From CAZSDU01 sp964429135 (GTDB lineage Bacteria; Bacteroidota; Bacteroidia; Bacteroidales; FEN-979): a DNA stretch of 64,000 nt. The notes below the pieces were generated by a model. It did not search any database. It was not told the DNA's origin and saw only the letters and a list, made by a program, of their open reading frames with translations. Made by a program: the position numbers and the translations under genes. The first letter of the stretch is position 1. Every line of letters begins with the position of its first letter. The stretch is from NCBI GenBank assembly GCA_964429135.1, contig CAYSAU010000012.1:1-64000 (forward strand), in the 5' to 3' direction. Below are positions 1-10,000 of the stretch, in pieces.

Positions 1-32
1 TCAATGTTTTCGATGTTTTCAGGTTGGTCCAT
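1..32 (-). CDS. possible 5' end of a leftward gene, truncated by the window edge
   Basis: An ATG at position 32 on the minus strand opens a frame reading MDQPENIENI that runs off the left edge without a stop. The acidic, hydrophilic start is plausible for a Bacteroidota protein, and a gene here would be divergent from the one at 561. Only ten codons are visible, there is no clear ribosome binding site and no TAnnTTTG element close upstream. It may equally be chance. Confidence 0.25.
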   Translation of the reverse strand, partial: MDQPENIENI

Positions 33-560
33 TTTCAATAGTTATTGCCCCCAACTCACTTATAGGCCCTGCCCAAACAGTCCTGTTTATAGGGGAATGG
101 GGGGTAAATAGGCGAGTAGATGTAGCGTGTTATATTTTTTGTTATTTGAGTCGTTCTGCCGAAGGTGGATTTCATCCGTGTGCTATAAATCATCCAAAAG
201 ATTGTGAATAGATCGAATGCTCAGTATTAATTTCTTTAACACATGTAAAGTTATTGTTTATTTTCTATTCCATACAAATATTTCACTTTTTTTATCTTGC
301 TGCTCTCATCCTGATACCTATGGCTTCCCTTCAAACCTTCACTCGAACAAAACGCCGGTCACGATAATCTGTCCGTTGAGGCATCACTATTTGCCTGATA
401 GGTCGATCATTCAGTCTTGCTCTCTATGGGTTTTCATTAACAACGTTTAAGTTTTTAACAAATAAACGCGGGTTGCACAGGAAATCTTAAATTTGCAAAC
501 ATGGAAAATCTGCCTTCTGGCTTTCCTGACAATCTTGAATTTTTTAATTTAATTCACTGA
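33..560. other. intergenic region without a convincing gene
   Basis: About 530 bases hold no supported coding sequence. The longest open frame (217-450, plus) is rich in Cys, Phe and Ser and has no recognisable domain. A small inverted repeat, AAACAG-TC-CTGTTT, lies at 75-88, flanked by CCCT (67-70) and AGGG (91-94), and could fold as a short hairpin. I see no tRNA cloverleaf. The right end carries a promoter element for the gene at 561. Confidence 0.5.
488..495 (+). promoter_or_regulatory. Bacteroidota-type -7 element (TAAATTTG)
   Basis: TAAATTTG matches the TAnnTTTG -7 consensus of the Bacteroidota primary sigma factor and lies about 65 bases before the isochorismatase-like gene. No well spaced -33 TTTG is clear. 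Confidence 0.45.
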
Positions 561-1106
561 ATGATGAGGATTCTTCGTGATAAAACCGCTGCCCTGGTCA
601 TTGATTTCCAGCAAGTGCTCTTTCCCCATATCCATGATCATGAACTCCTTCTTAAAAATGTTCCCATACTGCTGAAAGGCTTGAAAATTCTTAATATTCC
701 CCTGTTTGTCACCGAGCAATATGTTAAGGGTCTCGGGACTACTGTACAAACGATCGCAGATTGCCTTCAGGATACAGAACGCATCGAAAAATCAACTTTC
801 AGTTGTTGTGATGAACCAAAGTTCATGCTCGATCTGGCCTCTGCTCCCATAGAAAACGTGATCATCACGGGAATAGAAAGTCATGTTTGCGTGCTTCAGA
901 CGGTGATCGATCTGATCGGTCATGGCTATCGCCCTGTGGTGGTTGAAGACTGTATCTCTTCCCGCAAGGAGAGCGATAAAAAAATAGCGGTGAAACGTAT
1001 GCGACAGGAAGGCGCTTATATTACAACCTATGAATCCATTCTTTTTGAATTACTGAGGTCTTCGGGAACAGATGAGTTTAAAGCCATTTCAAGACTGGTG
1101 AAATGA
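561..1106 (+). CDS. isochorismatase-family cysteine hydrolase
   Basis: A 181-residue single-domain protein, usual length for the YcaC/nicotinamidase/isochorismatase superfamily. The three catalytic positions can be seen: Asp15 in the first strand (VIDFQ), Lys77 (EKSTF) and Cys110 in the GIESHVCV segment, which also carries the family's cis-peptide turn before the nucleophile. Members hydrolyse small amides or vinyl ethers in the cytoplasm; the substrate cannot be read from sequence, and it most resembles the ISOC1/YcaC branch of unknown substrate. Two adjacent ATGs (561 and 564) could serve as start. It ends 4 bases before the topoisomerase IV gene and is probably co-transcribed with it, with no obvious functional link. 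Confidence 0.85.
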   Translation: MMRILRDKTAALVIDFQQVLFPHIHDHELLLKNVPILLKGLKILNIPLFVTEQYVKGLGTTVQTIADCLQDTERIEKSTFSCCDEPKFMLDLASAPIENVIITGIESHVCVLQTVIDLIGHGYRPVVVEDCISSRKESDKKIAVKRMRQEGAYITTYESILFELLRSSGTDEFKAISRLVK

Positions 1107-1110
1107 AAGT

Positions 1111-3819
1111 TTGAGCAATCCCTGGCAAGCATGTGCTTTTAAATATACTGCAGTGACTTTTGAAGAAATTAATAACGGCGAAAATCCTGAACTCGAATCA
1201 GGAAACCTGGCGGAAACAATCCACCTCTCGGGTATGTACCAAAACTGGTTTCTGGATTATGCTTCCTATGTGATCCTGGAAAGAGCTGTCCCGGAAATGA
1301 TTGATGGACTGAAACCGGTTCAGCGCCGGATTCTTCATTCCATGAAAGATCTGGATGATGGCAGGTATAATAAAGTGGCCAATATTATCGGACATACGAT
1401 GAAATATCATCCCCATGGGGATGCCTCTATCGGGGATGCTTTGGTACAACTGGGTCAGAAAGACCTGCTCATCGATACCCAGGGTAACTGGGGCAATATT
1501 CTCACTGGTGATAGCGCCGCAGCACCGAGATACATTGAAGCCCGACTCTCGAAATTTGCATTGGAAGTATTGTTCAATGCCAAAACAACAGCATGGAAGT
1601 CGTCCTACGATGGAAGAAATAAAGAACCGGTCACCCTTCCTGCCAAATTTCCTCTCTTGCTGGTTCAGGGGGTGGAAGGGATAGCCGTTGGATTGGCTTC
1701 AAAAATTTTACCGCATAACTTCCTTGAGTTAATTGACGCGTCTATAAAAATCCTTCAGGAGAAAGATTTCGAGATCTTTCCCGATTTTCTTACCGGAGGC
1801 CTGGCCGATGTTTCCCGCTATAATGATGGCATCAGGGGAGGAAAGATCAGGTTAAGGGCAAAGATTTCCCAATTCGATAAAAAAACACTGGTCATCACGG
1901 AAATTCCTTATGGAACCACCACCGGCTCTATCATCGATTCCATCCTTTCTGCCAACGATAAAGGAAAGATCAAAATTCGCAAAATCGACGACAATACGGC
2001 TGCTCAGGTTGAGATCATGATTTACCTCGCCCCTGGCGTTTCCCCGGATACCACCATGGATGCCCTTTATGCTTTTACCGAATGTGAGGTGTCTATCTCT
2101 CCGAATTCCTGCGTGATCGAAGATGGTAAACCAAAATTCATAGGGGTTTCAGAAATTCTGAAAATCAACACACGGCATACAGTGGACCTTCTCCGCATGG
2201 AATTGAATATCCGTAAGGAGGAGCTTAAGGATAACCTGCACTATGCTTCGCTCGAAAAAATATTCATCGAGCATGAAATCTACGAAGGGATCAAGAAATG
2301 CAGGTCCAATGAAGAAATTGATACGGCTATCAGGAAGGGACTGAAACCCTTTCTCAAACAACTTGTTCGCCCGCTTTCCGCAGAAGATATTCACCGCTTG
2401 CGGAAAATCCCTGTCGAACGCATCTCGAAATACAATTCCGATAAGGCCAATGAAGTCATCACAGGCATTCATCTGGATATGGAAGAAGTGGAAAATCATC
2501 TTTCTCATCTGATTGATTACGCCATTGAGTATTTCAGACAGATTCGTAAAAAATATGGAAAAGGCCGGGAACGAAGGACAGAACTCAGGAATTTTGATAC
2601 CATCGAGGCAGTGAAAGTGGCTGCCGCCAACGAAAAACTGTATGTGAACCGGGAAGAGGGTTTCGCGGGAACTGCTTTGAAAAAAGATGAATTTGTCTGC
2701 GAATGTTCCGACCTCGACGATATCATCGTATTCCGGGATGACGGTACTTTCTTAGTGACTAAGGTTTCAGATAAAACTTTTGTCGGGCAGAATGTAATTC
2801 ACATCAACATTTTTTCGAAAAATGATAACCGTACCGTTTATAACCTGGTTTACCGTGACGGTAAGAACGGGAAAATAATGGTCAAACGCTTTTGCGTTCT
2901 GGGCGTGACCCGCGACAGGGAATATACCGTTACCAAAGGGACAAAGGATTCCAAAATTCTTTATTTCTCAGCCAATCCCAATGGGGAAGCGGAAATGGTG
3001 AGGGTGGATTTACGGCCTAAACCGAGACTGAAAAAGACCGGCTTCGACTTTGATTTCGCGAGTATCGCCATCAAAGGAAGAAACTCCATGGGCAATACCC
3101 TTACCAAATATGCCATAAAAAGAATTGAGAAACGTCAGGAAGGGATTTCAACCCTGGGGTCTTTAAATATTTGGTATGATGAAACCGTTCAGCGATTGAA
3201 TACCGAAAACCGCGGCATATTGCTTGGTGCTTTTTCAGGATCAGACCGCGTTCTGACCATCATGCAAACGGGATATTATCGTTTGACTTCTTTCGACTTG
3301 TCTACCCATTTTGATGAAGACATGATCAGGATTGAAAAATATGACGATCAAAAGGTTTTCACGGTCGTTTATATGGAGAATCAGTCAAAACAATATTATC
3401 TCAAACGGTTTAAACCGGAACTAAGCGATAAAAAAATCGATTTTCTGGACGAGGGAAATTCACTAATCCTTCTGACAGATCATGCAAGTCCTAAGCTTGA
3501 AATCCTCTTTGACATGAAACAAAAAGCCAGGGGCGCCGACCATGAGGAAATTGAAGTGGCTGAATTCATCGCTGTCAAAGGATATAAAGCAAAAGGGAAA
3601 CGGATCTCCAATTACCCTGTGAAAAAGATTGACTGGATCCACCTCCCGGATGCAGACCTGATCCCCATAGGGGATAACGTACTGGAAAAGGCCGAAGAAC
3701 CTGAAACTGTCAGTATAACAGAGGTAAAACCTGATCCATCTGTTGGAAAGGACTTGCCTGATGAAGAGAAGCCAAAGGAAGAAACGACAGATACCTTACA
3801 GATGGAATTGCCGTTATAA
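1111..3819 (+). CDS. parC: DNA topoisomerase IV subunit A
   Basis: The breakage-reunion subunit of the type IIA topoisomerase that decatenates daughter chromosomes. The catalytic Tyr141 sits in AAAPRYIEARLS, and the winged-helix region has the typical GLKPVQRRILHSM stretch (residues 66-78) and HPHGDASIGDAL (100-111). The C-terminal half is the expected beta-pinwheel with an acidic tail ending in LQMELPL. No QRRGGKG GyrA box is seen, which favours ParC over GyrA. At 902 residues it is normal for Bacteroidota. The start is uncertain: TTG at 1111 follows the previous stop closely, and GTG at 1153 is an alternative; the first 40 residues are poorly conserved in the family. The partner parE is not in the window. 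Confidence 0.9.
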   Translation: MSNPWQACAFKYTAVTFEEINNGENPELESGNLAETIHLSGMYQNWFLDYASYVILERAVPEMIDGLKPVQRRILHSMKDLDDGRYNKVANIIGHTMKYHPHGDASIGDALVQLGQKDLLIDTQGNWGNILTGDSAAAPRYIEARLSKFALEVLFNAKTTAWKSSYDGRNKEPVTLPAKFPLLLVQGVEGIAVGLASKILPHNFLELIDASIKILQEKDFEIFPDFLTGGLADVSRYNDGIRGGKIRLRAKISQFDKKTLVITEIPYGTTTGSIIDSILSANDKGKIKIRKIDDNTAAQVEIMIYLAPGVSPDTTMDALYAFTECEVSISPNSCVIEDGKPKFIGVSEILKINTRHTVDLLRMELNIRKEELKDNLHYASLEKIFIEHEIYEGIKKCRSNEEIDTAIRKGLKPFLKQLVRPLSAEDIHRLRKIPVERISKYNSDKANEVITGIHLDMEEVENHLSHLIDYAIEYFRQIRKKYGKGRERRTELRNFDTIEAVKVAAANEKLYVNREEGFAGTALKKDEFVCECSDLDDIIVFRDDGTFLVTKVSDKTFVGQNVIHINIFSKNDNRTVYNLVYRDGKNGKIMVKRFCVLGVTRDREYTVTKGTKDSKILYFSANPNGEAEMVRVDLRPKPRLKKTGFDFDFASIAIKGRNSMGNTLTKYAIKRIEKRQEGISTLGSLNIWYDETVQRLNTENRGILLGAFSGSDRVLTIMQTGYYRLTSFDLSTHFDEDMIRIEKYDDQKVFTVVYMENQSKQYYLKRFKPELSDKKIDFLDEGNSLILLTDHASPKLEILFDMKQKARGADHEEIEVAEFIAVKGYKAKGKRISNYPVKKIDWIHLPDADLIPIGDNVLEKAEEPETVSITEVKPDPSVGKDLPDEEKPKEETTDTLQMELPL

Positions 3820-3846
3820 ATAATGTAATAATGATAAACTAAACGT

Positions 3847-5076
3847 ATGGAAGATCATAAAATTTTGAAGGTGACAGAGGATGTGCGTTGGATTGGCGTT
3901 CTTGACCGGGACATCGTGACCTTCGATATCGTAATGGAGACAAAATACGGTACGACCTACAATGCTTATTTTATTGATGCGGATCGAAAGACTTTGGTGG
4001 AGACTGTGAAAGAGAAATTCTGGGAAACTTATCTCACAAAACTTAAGCAGGTGGTTGACCCTTCGGAAATTGAGTACATCGTGATCAGCCATACTGAGCC
4101 TGATCATTCCGGATGTCTGGCACAATTGTTGAACATTGCTCCCCGCGCACAGGTGATCGGGACTGGCAATGCCATCAGGTACCTCACCGATTTACTGGGT
4201 TTCAATTTTCCGAACCGGGTGGTTAAAGATGGAGATATTATTGACCTGGGCAATAAAAAACTGAGGGTGATCGCGGCACCCAACCTTCACTGGCCGGATA
4301 CTATGATGACCTATCTTCAGGAGGATAAATTGTTATTTACCTGTGATATTTTCGGGGAACATTTTTGTCATGAGGATATTTTCGATGATCTTCTTCCTGA
4401 TTTTGAAGACGCTTTTCGCTATTATTTCGATGTCATCATGAGGCCTTTCAGCAAATTTATGCTTCAGGCCATGGAGCGTATCCGCGACCTGGAGATTGCA
4501 GCCATCTGTCCCGGCCACGGGGCCATCCTTCGTAACCACTGGAAAAGATACATGGATCTCACAAAACAATATGCCCTTGAAGCGGTTAACAATCCCAAAC
4601 CTGACCGGGTATTGATTGCCTATGTATCTGCCTACCATAATACGGCTTCCATTGCCGGGAAAATAGCTGAAGGGATCCGTCAGGCCGGTGACATTGAGGT
4701 TGATCTTTGTGATATTGAAAAAATGGAACTCCCCTTGCTGGAACAAAAAATAATGCAGTCAACGGCCATCATCATCGGATGTCCGACTTTCAATCAGAAT
4801 ATTTTACTCCCGGTTTACCAGCTTTTCGCCTTGATCAATCCCATAAGGGACCGCAATAAGCTTGCCGCTTCTTTCGGATCCTACGGATGGAGCGGTGAAG
4901 GGGTGAAAATCATGGATTCAGTCATGCAAAACCTGAAACTGAAAGTGGCGGAAGAAGGATTAATGCTGAAATTTACCCCTCATGAAGAGGGTTTGCAAAA
5001 AAGTTTTAACTATGGCTTGAATTTCGGAAAAAAAATGCTGGAATCGAAAACCCTGGTGAACCCGGATATTAAATAA
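3847..5076 (+). CDS. flavodiiron protein (FprA-type A flavoprotein)
   Basis: A cytoplasmic O2- or NO-reducing flavoprotein used by anaerobes to remove oxygen or nitric oxide. The N-terminal metallo-beta-lactamase-like half has all the expected di-iron ligands: His82, Glu84, Asp86 and His87 in SHTEPDHSG, His148, Asp167 and His224 (CPGHG). The C-terminal half, from about residue 253, is a flavodoxin domain with a YVSAYHNTASIA FMN-phosphate loop. The length of 409 residues fits the minimal class without a rubredoxin or flavin reductase domain, so the electron donor must be encoded elsewhere. It stands alone between parC and a lipoprotein gene. Its presence fits an anaerobe that meets oxygen occasionally. 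Confidence 0.92.
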   Translation: MEDHKILKVTEDVRWIGVLDRDIVTFDIVMETKYGTTYNAYFIDADRKTLVETVKEKFWETYLTKLKQVVDPSEIEYIVISHTEPDHSGCLAQLLNIAPRAQVIGTGNAIRYLTDLLGFNFPNRVVKDGDIIDLGNKKLRVIAAPNLHWPDTMMTYLQEDKLLFTCDIFGEHFCHEDIFDDLLPDFEDAFRYYFDVIMRPFSKFMLQAMERIRDLEIAAICPGHGAILRNHWKRYMDLTKQYALEAVNNPKPDRVLIAYVSAYHNTASIAGKIAEGIRQAGDIEVDLCDIEKMELPLLEQKIMQSTAIIIGCPTFNQNILLPVYQLFALINPIRDRNKLAASFGSYGWSGEGVKIMDSVMQNLKLKVAEEGLMLKFTPHEEGLQKSFNYGLNFGKKMLESKTLVNPDIK

Positions 5077-5115
5077 ACGGAATTAATTTATAAGCTGGCA
5101 GGAGTGCTTCTTACC

Positions 5116-5964
5116 ATGAAACAAAAAAACTTTTATTATCTTCAATTGTTTGCTTTGTCATTACTGATCCTGACTACTCCTTCCTGTTTGCCCGAAAGAA
5201 AACTTGCCATGCAGTTTGCCGGAAATCCTGCAGGGATCAGTGTGCTGGTATTTCCGCCGGATTATGTTTATAAATTCAACCACAAGGGGGAGAGCATCCC
5301 AGGGTTCGACTCTTTGAATGATGCCCAGCAGGATTCGGCGCTATGGGTCAATAGCCGTTATACTCAATACCTCAACGATTCTATACTGCTGGAAAAGTAC
5401 ATCAATCATTTCATCGATGAACTGAGGGCGCTGGGATTCAGCGTTTATCTGCCTTCTTCCATGGATTCATTTGCCAAGGAAATGCCCCAATCCTATGTTG
5501 TCAATATAGCACAGGTCCAATTGGACGAGTATCATTATCCTTTGGAGGATGAACAGGAATTTGATGACACCCTCTATTATAAATCCTTCGATCTAAATGC
5601 CGTGGATTTCAGCACCTGGTTGGAACTCAATAAAGCCGGCACGGCAAGGGTAAAAAAGACCATGCTGTATTCTTCCCATTCCATTTATGACGATTTTTCA
5701 GGTCAGTTTATAATTGATCCATGGACAAGGAATGTCAGGTACAAATATCACATTGATACCCTTAATGTCAATGAAATCTATGATATGGCTGCTTATTTGG
5801 GGAAGAAGCACGCGAGCTACCTTTTTGATTATTTCCTGAACCAATATGTTGCAGCCCGCTTACCCGAGGGGGAAAGCATGTTTTATTATTATCATTATGA
5901 CCGTCGCCGCCACTATGTTACTCCTGTTGAAGATGACCGTTTCCAGATTCTCGGGCTTCGTTAA
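5116..5964 (+). CDS. hypothetical lipoprotein
   Basis: I do not recognise a family. With the ATG at 5116 (GGAG lies about 10 bases upstream; a GTG at 5104 is the alternative) the product has 282 residues. Its N-terminal hydrophobic segment ends in a plausible lipobox (TPSC, lipidated Cys24), so it is probably a periplasm-facing lipoprotein. The rest is soluble, rich in Tyr and Asp, with no repeats or membrane segments; a Tyr-rich run near the C-terminus (FYYYHYDRRRHYV) stands out. It follows the flavodiiron gene by 39 bases and its stop directly abuts the stop of the convergent tsaD gene, with no base between. Confidence 0.6.
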   Translation: MKQKNFYYLQLFALSLLILTTPSCLPERKLAMQFAGNPAGISVLVFPPDYVYKFNHKGESIPGFDSLNDAQQDSALWVNSRYTQYLNDSILLEKYINHFIDELRALGFSVYLPSSMDSFAKEMPQSYVVNIAQVQLDEYHYPLEDEQEFDDTLYYKSFDLNAVDFSTWLELNKAGTARVKKTMLYSSHSIYDDFSGQFIIDPWTRNVRYKYHIDTLNVNEIYDMAAYLGKKHASYLFDYFLNQYVAARLPEGESMFYYYHYDRRRHYVTPVEDDRFQILGLR

Positions 5965-6984
5965 TTAGGGTCTGCTTCGGGCATAGGGTGCAGCCGTCTG
6001 ATCAGAAAAATCTTTCAGCAGATACTTTAAATAGCCGGTGATGGCAATCATGGCGGCATTATCTGTGGCATAGGAAACAGGTGGGATATAGATGTTCCAT
6101 CCTGACTTTTCCGCCTCCGACTGCATGGCCTGGCGCAATCCTGAATTGGCTGAAACCCCGCCTGCAATAGCTATTTCATAAATTCTTGTGGCATCAGCAG
6201 CGAGCCTGAGTTTAGCCATCAGAATTTCCACGATGGTTTGCTGGATAGAGGCACACAAGTCGGCTTTATGCTGAGCTATAAAATCGGGATTTTCTTTTAT
6301 CTTATCCCGGATAGCATAAAGAATAGACGTTTTTAATCCGCTGAAACTGAAGTCCAGCCCGGGAATATTGGGTTTGGAAAACCTGAAGCTACGGGCATCT
6401 CCTTCCTTTGCCAGGCTGTCGATCACGGGTCCACCGGGGTAGGGCAGTCCCATTATTTTTGCTGCTTTGTCGAATGTTTCTCCGGCAGCATCATCAATGG
6501 TCTGGCCGATGATTTCCATGTCAAAATAATCATTCACCTTGACGATTTGGGTATGACCTCCGGAAACCGTCAGGCAAAGGAATGGGAATCCGGGAGTGTT
6601 ATCGGGGCTGTCGGGCTTGCGAATGAAGTGCGCAAGGATATGTGCCTGAAGATGATCCACTTCAATCAGGGGGATAGAGAGGCCTAAGGCCATGGCTTTG
6701 GCAAATGAGGTACCAACCAGGAGTGAGCCCAAAAGGCCTGGACCTTTCGTGAAAGCGATGGCGGAAAGTTGATTTTTAGTTATATTTGCTGATCGCAGGG
6801 CAGCTTCCACGACGGGAATAATGTTTTGCTGGTGGGCACGAGAGGCGAGTTCAGGGACAACGCCTCCGTAGTGTTGATGAATATCTTGTCCGGCCGTAAC
6901 ATTTGAAAGAATGATATCATTTTTAACTACTGCCGCTGCAGTATCATCACAGGATGATTCTATACCCAGTATGTAAACTTGCAT
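5965..6984 (-). CDS. tsaD: tRNA N6-threonylcarbamoyladenosine transferase subunit TsaD
   Basis: A universal enzyme that transfers the threonylcarbamoyl group onto A37 of ANN-decoding tRNAs, working with TsaB and TsaE. The ASKHA-fold N-terminus IESSCDDTAAAV and the metal-binding His111 and His115 in the DHLQAHILAHF segment are present, as are KGPGLLGSLLVG and the DDAAGETFDKAAK region. The length of 339 residues is standard. The gene is monocistronic and divergent from tamB; a TATTTTTG -7 element lies 28 bases upstream of the ATG. Its stop abuts the stop of the convergent lipoprotein gene. Confidence 0.95.
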   Translation of the reverse strand: MQVYILGIESSCDDTAAAVVKNDIILSNVTAGQDIHQHYGGVVPELASRAHQQNIIPVVEAALRSANITKNQLSAIAFTKGPGLLGSLLVGTSFAKAMALGLSIPLIEVDHLQAHILAHFIRKPDSPDNTPGFPFLCLTVSGGHTQIVKVNDYFDMEIIGQTIDDAAGETFDKAAKIMGLPYPGGPVIDSLAKEGDARSFRFSKPNIPGLDFSFSGLKTSILYAIRDKIKENPDFIAQHKADLCASIQQTIVEILMAKLRLAADATRIYEIAIAGGVSANSGLRQAMQSEAEKSGWNIYIPPVSYATDNAAMIAITGYLKYLLKDFSDQTAAPYARSRP

Positions 6985-7011
6985 AAGGTAAAAATATCAT
7001 AAAAAGACTCG

Positions 7012-7019
7012 CAAAAATA
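7012..7019 (-). promoter_or_regulatory. Bacteroidota-type -7 element for tsaD
   Basis: The minus strand reads TATTTTTG, a full match to TAnnTTTG, 28 bases before the tsaD ATG at 6984. It lies inside the likely 5' part of the divergent tamB reading frame. Confidence 0.5.
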
Positions 7020-7049
7020 CTGATTTATCCTACGGTAGTCATTTTTTCT

Positions 7050-10000
7050 TTGCTGATTACCTTGTATTCGGTTTTCCGTAGTACAGGAACACAAACACTC
7101 CTGGCCAGACTGACAGCCGATTATTTTTCAAAGGGGATGAAAACGGATATCCGTATCAGGAGTTTTGACATTTCCATCAGCAAAGGATTGATCATCGAGG
7201 ATATCCTGATCAAAGACAAGCATGGTGAGGTACTACTTTCTGCCCATGAAATCGGTTTGCAGCCGGGCCGGTTCAGCCTGAAAAAGCATCAATTCAACAT
7301 GCACAGGGTTTTACTGGAAGATGCTAACATTCAGTTGCTTACTCATCAAGGGGATAGTTCACTGAATCTTCAATTTTTCATCGATTATTTTGCTTCCAAA
7401 GAAATCACTCCGGAAACGACAGATACCGTAAAGACCCCCGGATGGAATATCAGCGTCTCTAATGTGGTGTTGAAAAACACTCATTTTCATTTTCAGGATA
7501 AAAATAATCCGGCAATACCCATCGGGATGGATTATACCAATATTGATGTTTCAGGAATCAATCTGGATATGTCCAATATCAGATTTGACGGGGATACGAT
7601 TCATTGTAATATCCGTCACCTTTCTGCCACTGAACGCAGTGGTTTTATCCTTCGTTCCCTGAGCGGGCAGTTCCAGGTCAGTCCGGCCTTCCTGAAAGCC
7701 CGCCACCTGAAAATCCTGACGGATCATTCTGATCTTGACCTTAGCTTCGATTTTTTATACCCTTGCTGGTCGGCTTACAATGATTTTCTGAATGCTGTTA
7801 CCATTCAGGCAAAGATAGAACCTTCATACCTTGATCTTCATGATATCGGGTATTTTGCTCCTGAGTTGCTGGTGATGAAGAACCGTTGCCGGATTGCGGG
7901 TGATATAAAGGGCAGCGTGAGCAATTTTAAAGCCAGGAATTTCCGAATAGCATACGGCCTGAACACCTATTTCTATGGAAACATCAGTGCCCTGGGTCTC
8001 CCCAATGTTGAAGAAACTTTTATCGATCTCAACATCAAATCGATGGAGACGAATAAAACCGATATCGAGTCGTTTTTAATCCCTACCGATGATCAAAAGA
8101 TAGCGCTTCCTTCCATTTTCGAAAATATAGGGGTAGTCAGCCTCAGGGGAAATTTTACGGGATTTTACAATGATTTCGTGTCCAATGCGCGTTTGCGCAC
8201 CAATCTTGGCACTATCCGTACGGACCTTACCCTCAGGAAACAGAAAAATTCCACGCTGATCGGGTATAACGGACAAGTGGATATAGGCCAATTTGATGTG
8301 GGGAAATTGTTCGGGAATCAGGAAGATTTTGGAAGGGTAACTGCAAGGGCGGATATCAATGGGAAAGGATTAAGTTTCAAAGATGCGGATCTGGTCATGA
8401 AGGTTCAAGTCGATTCCATCAGGCTACTTGAATATAATTACAGCAACCTGGATGTGACAGGAACCCTGGCTGAGAAAAAATTTACCGGAACCCTGATGGT
8501 AAAGGACCCCAACCTTGTCTTTGACTTCAGGGGGCTTGTTGACATGAGCGACAACATTCCCGTTTTTAATTTTACCTCCAATATTCAAAAAGCCAAGCTT
8601 TTCGATCTTCATCTTTTCGAACGGGATTCCATACTCGATATTTCCACCCGACTCAAAGTCAATGCAATGGGATCCAACCTGGATAATATTGATGGTTCAA
8701 TCATTGTGGAAGATACCCGCTATGTTGAAGGAGACAAAGTCATAACCATGGATCATCTGGCCTTGTTTACCGTACAGGATAAATTGTCCGGAAAAAACTA
8801 CCAGTTGCGTTCTGATTTTGTCGATGCCGACTTTAACGGTAAATTCTTTTTCAGGGATCTGATCCCATCCATAACAGTCTTCATTCAAAACTACCTGGCT
8901 TCCTTTTCCCTCAGGGATTCCATGATCAATCGCCGCCCTATGACGGATCAAAGAATGAATTACCGGATCCGGCTAAAAGATACGGATGAAGTCATGGCCG
9001 TGTTTCTCCCTTTTCTGCATGTGGCGGATAGTTCTTATCTTGAAGGTTTTTATGATGAAATGAAAGGAATTCTGGTGATGCAGGGGGGGGCATCTGAATT
9101 GGATGTTTTCGGAATGAAATTTTCTGAATGGTTTCTCGATGCGGAATCCCTTTTAGACAGACTTCAGTTACGAACAGGATGTTCGGCATTTTATCTGAAG
9201 AAAAGTAAACCGGGGGATTCACTCGAGCTAAAAGTTGATTCTCTTCTGCTTTTTGCTAACGTTCAACAGGATACGGTAAAATATGATTTTTCATGGTCAG
9301 ATCAGGGTATTAAAAGCGAATTCGATGGATTTGCAAGTTTTCTCAACAGCCCTAAGATTGAGCTAAAGCTTGGTAATTTCGAAGTTTATGTCGATTCCAA
9401 ATACTGGAAATTGGATACGATGAACTATATTATTCTCGATACTTCGCGTATTCTTATCAAGGATCTGAGTTTTTACAATGAACAGCAATTTCTCAAAATC
9501 CACGGAAATATTTCGAGCTATAAAGAAGATACCCTGAATGTGTTATTCAACAAGTTGGATATTTCCGAAGCAGATCGACTGTTGTTTTCCAAAACCCTTG
9601 ACGTGGATGGCATACTGAGCGGAAATATTAAACTGCACGACCTTTATGGCAGCCCTTCCGTTCTGGCCGACTTGAGGGTGGGACAATTTAAATTCAATCA
9701 TGAATTGCTTGGAGATGCGGACTTTTCTGTCAAATACAATGCATTGGCCTCCAGGTTTGATGTTCAGTCTCGTATTCTATACACCGGGAACATAGGAACC
9801 AACGTCCCTTTCACCCTTAACGGGAGTTACTATCTTGACGGGAAGAATTCCCGACTGGATTTTCTATTGGGTTTAAAAAGCCTGAATCTCAGAATGGTCA
9901 GGCCATTTGTTTCCAGCTTTATGTCGAATGTGGATGGTTTTGCTTCAGGTCAGGTGAAAATTACAGGTGCATTGGACAAACCTGTTCTTAGCGGGCGCAT

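Noticed and set aside
217..450. 77-residue open frame in the left intergenic region
   Set aside because: Low-complexity composition rich in Cys, Phe and Ser, no domain, no promoter or ribosome binding site.
2149..2508. 119-residue antisense frame within parC
   Set aside because: Shadow of the conserved topoisomerase gene; no start signals or domain.
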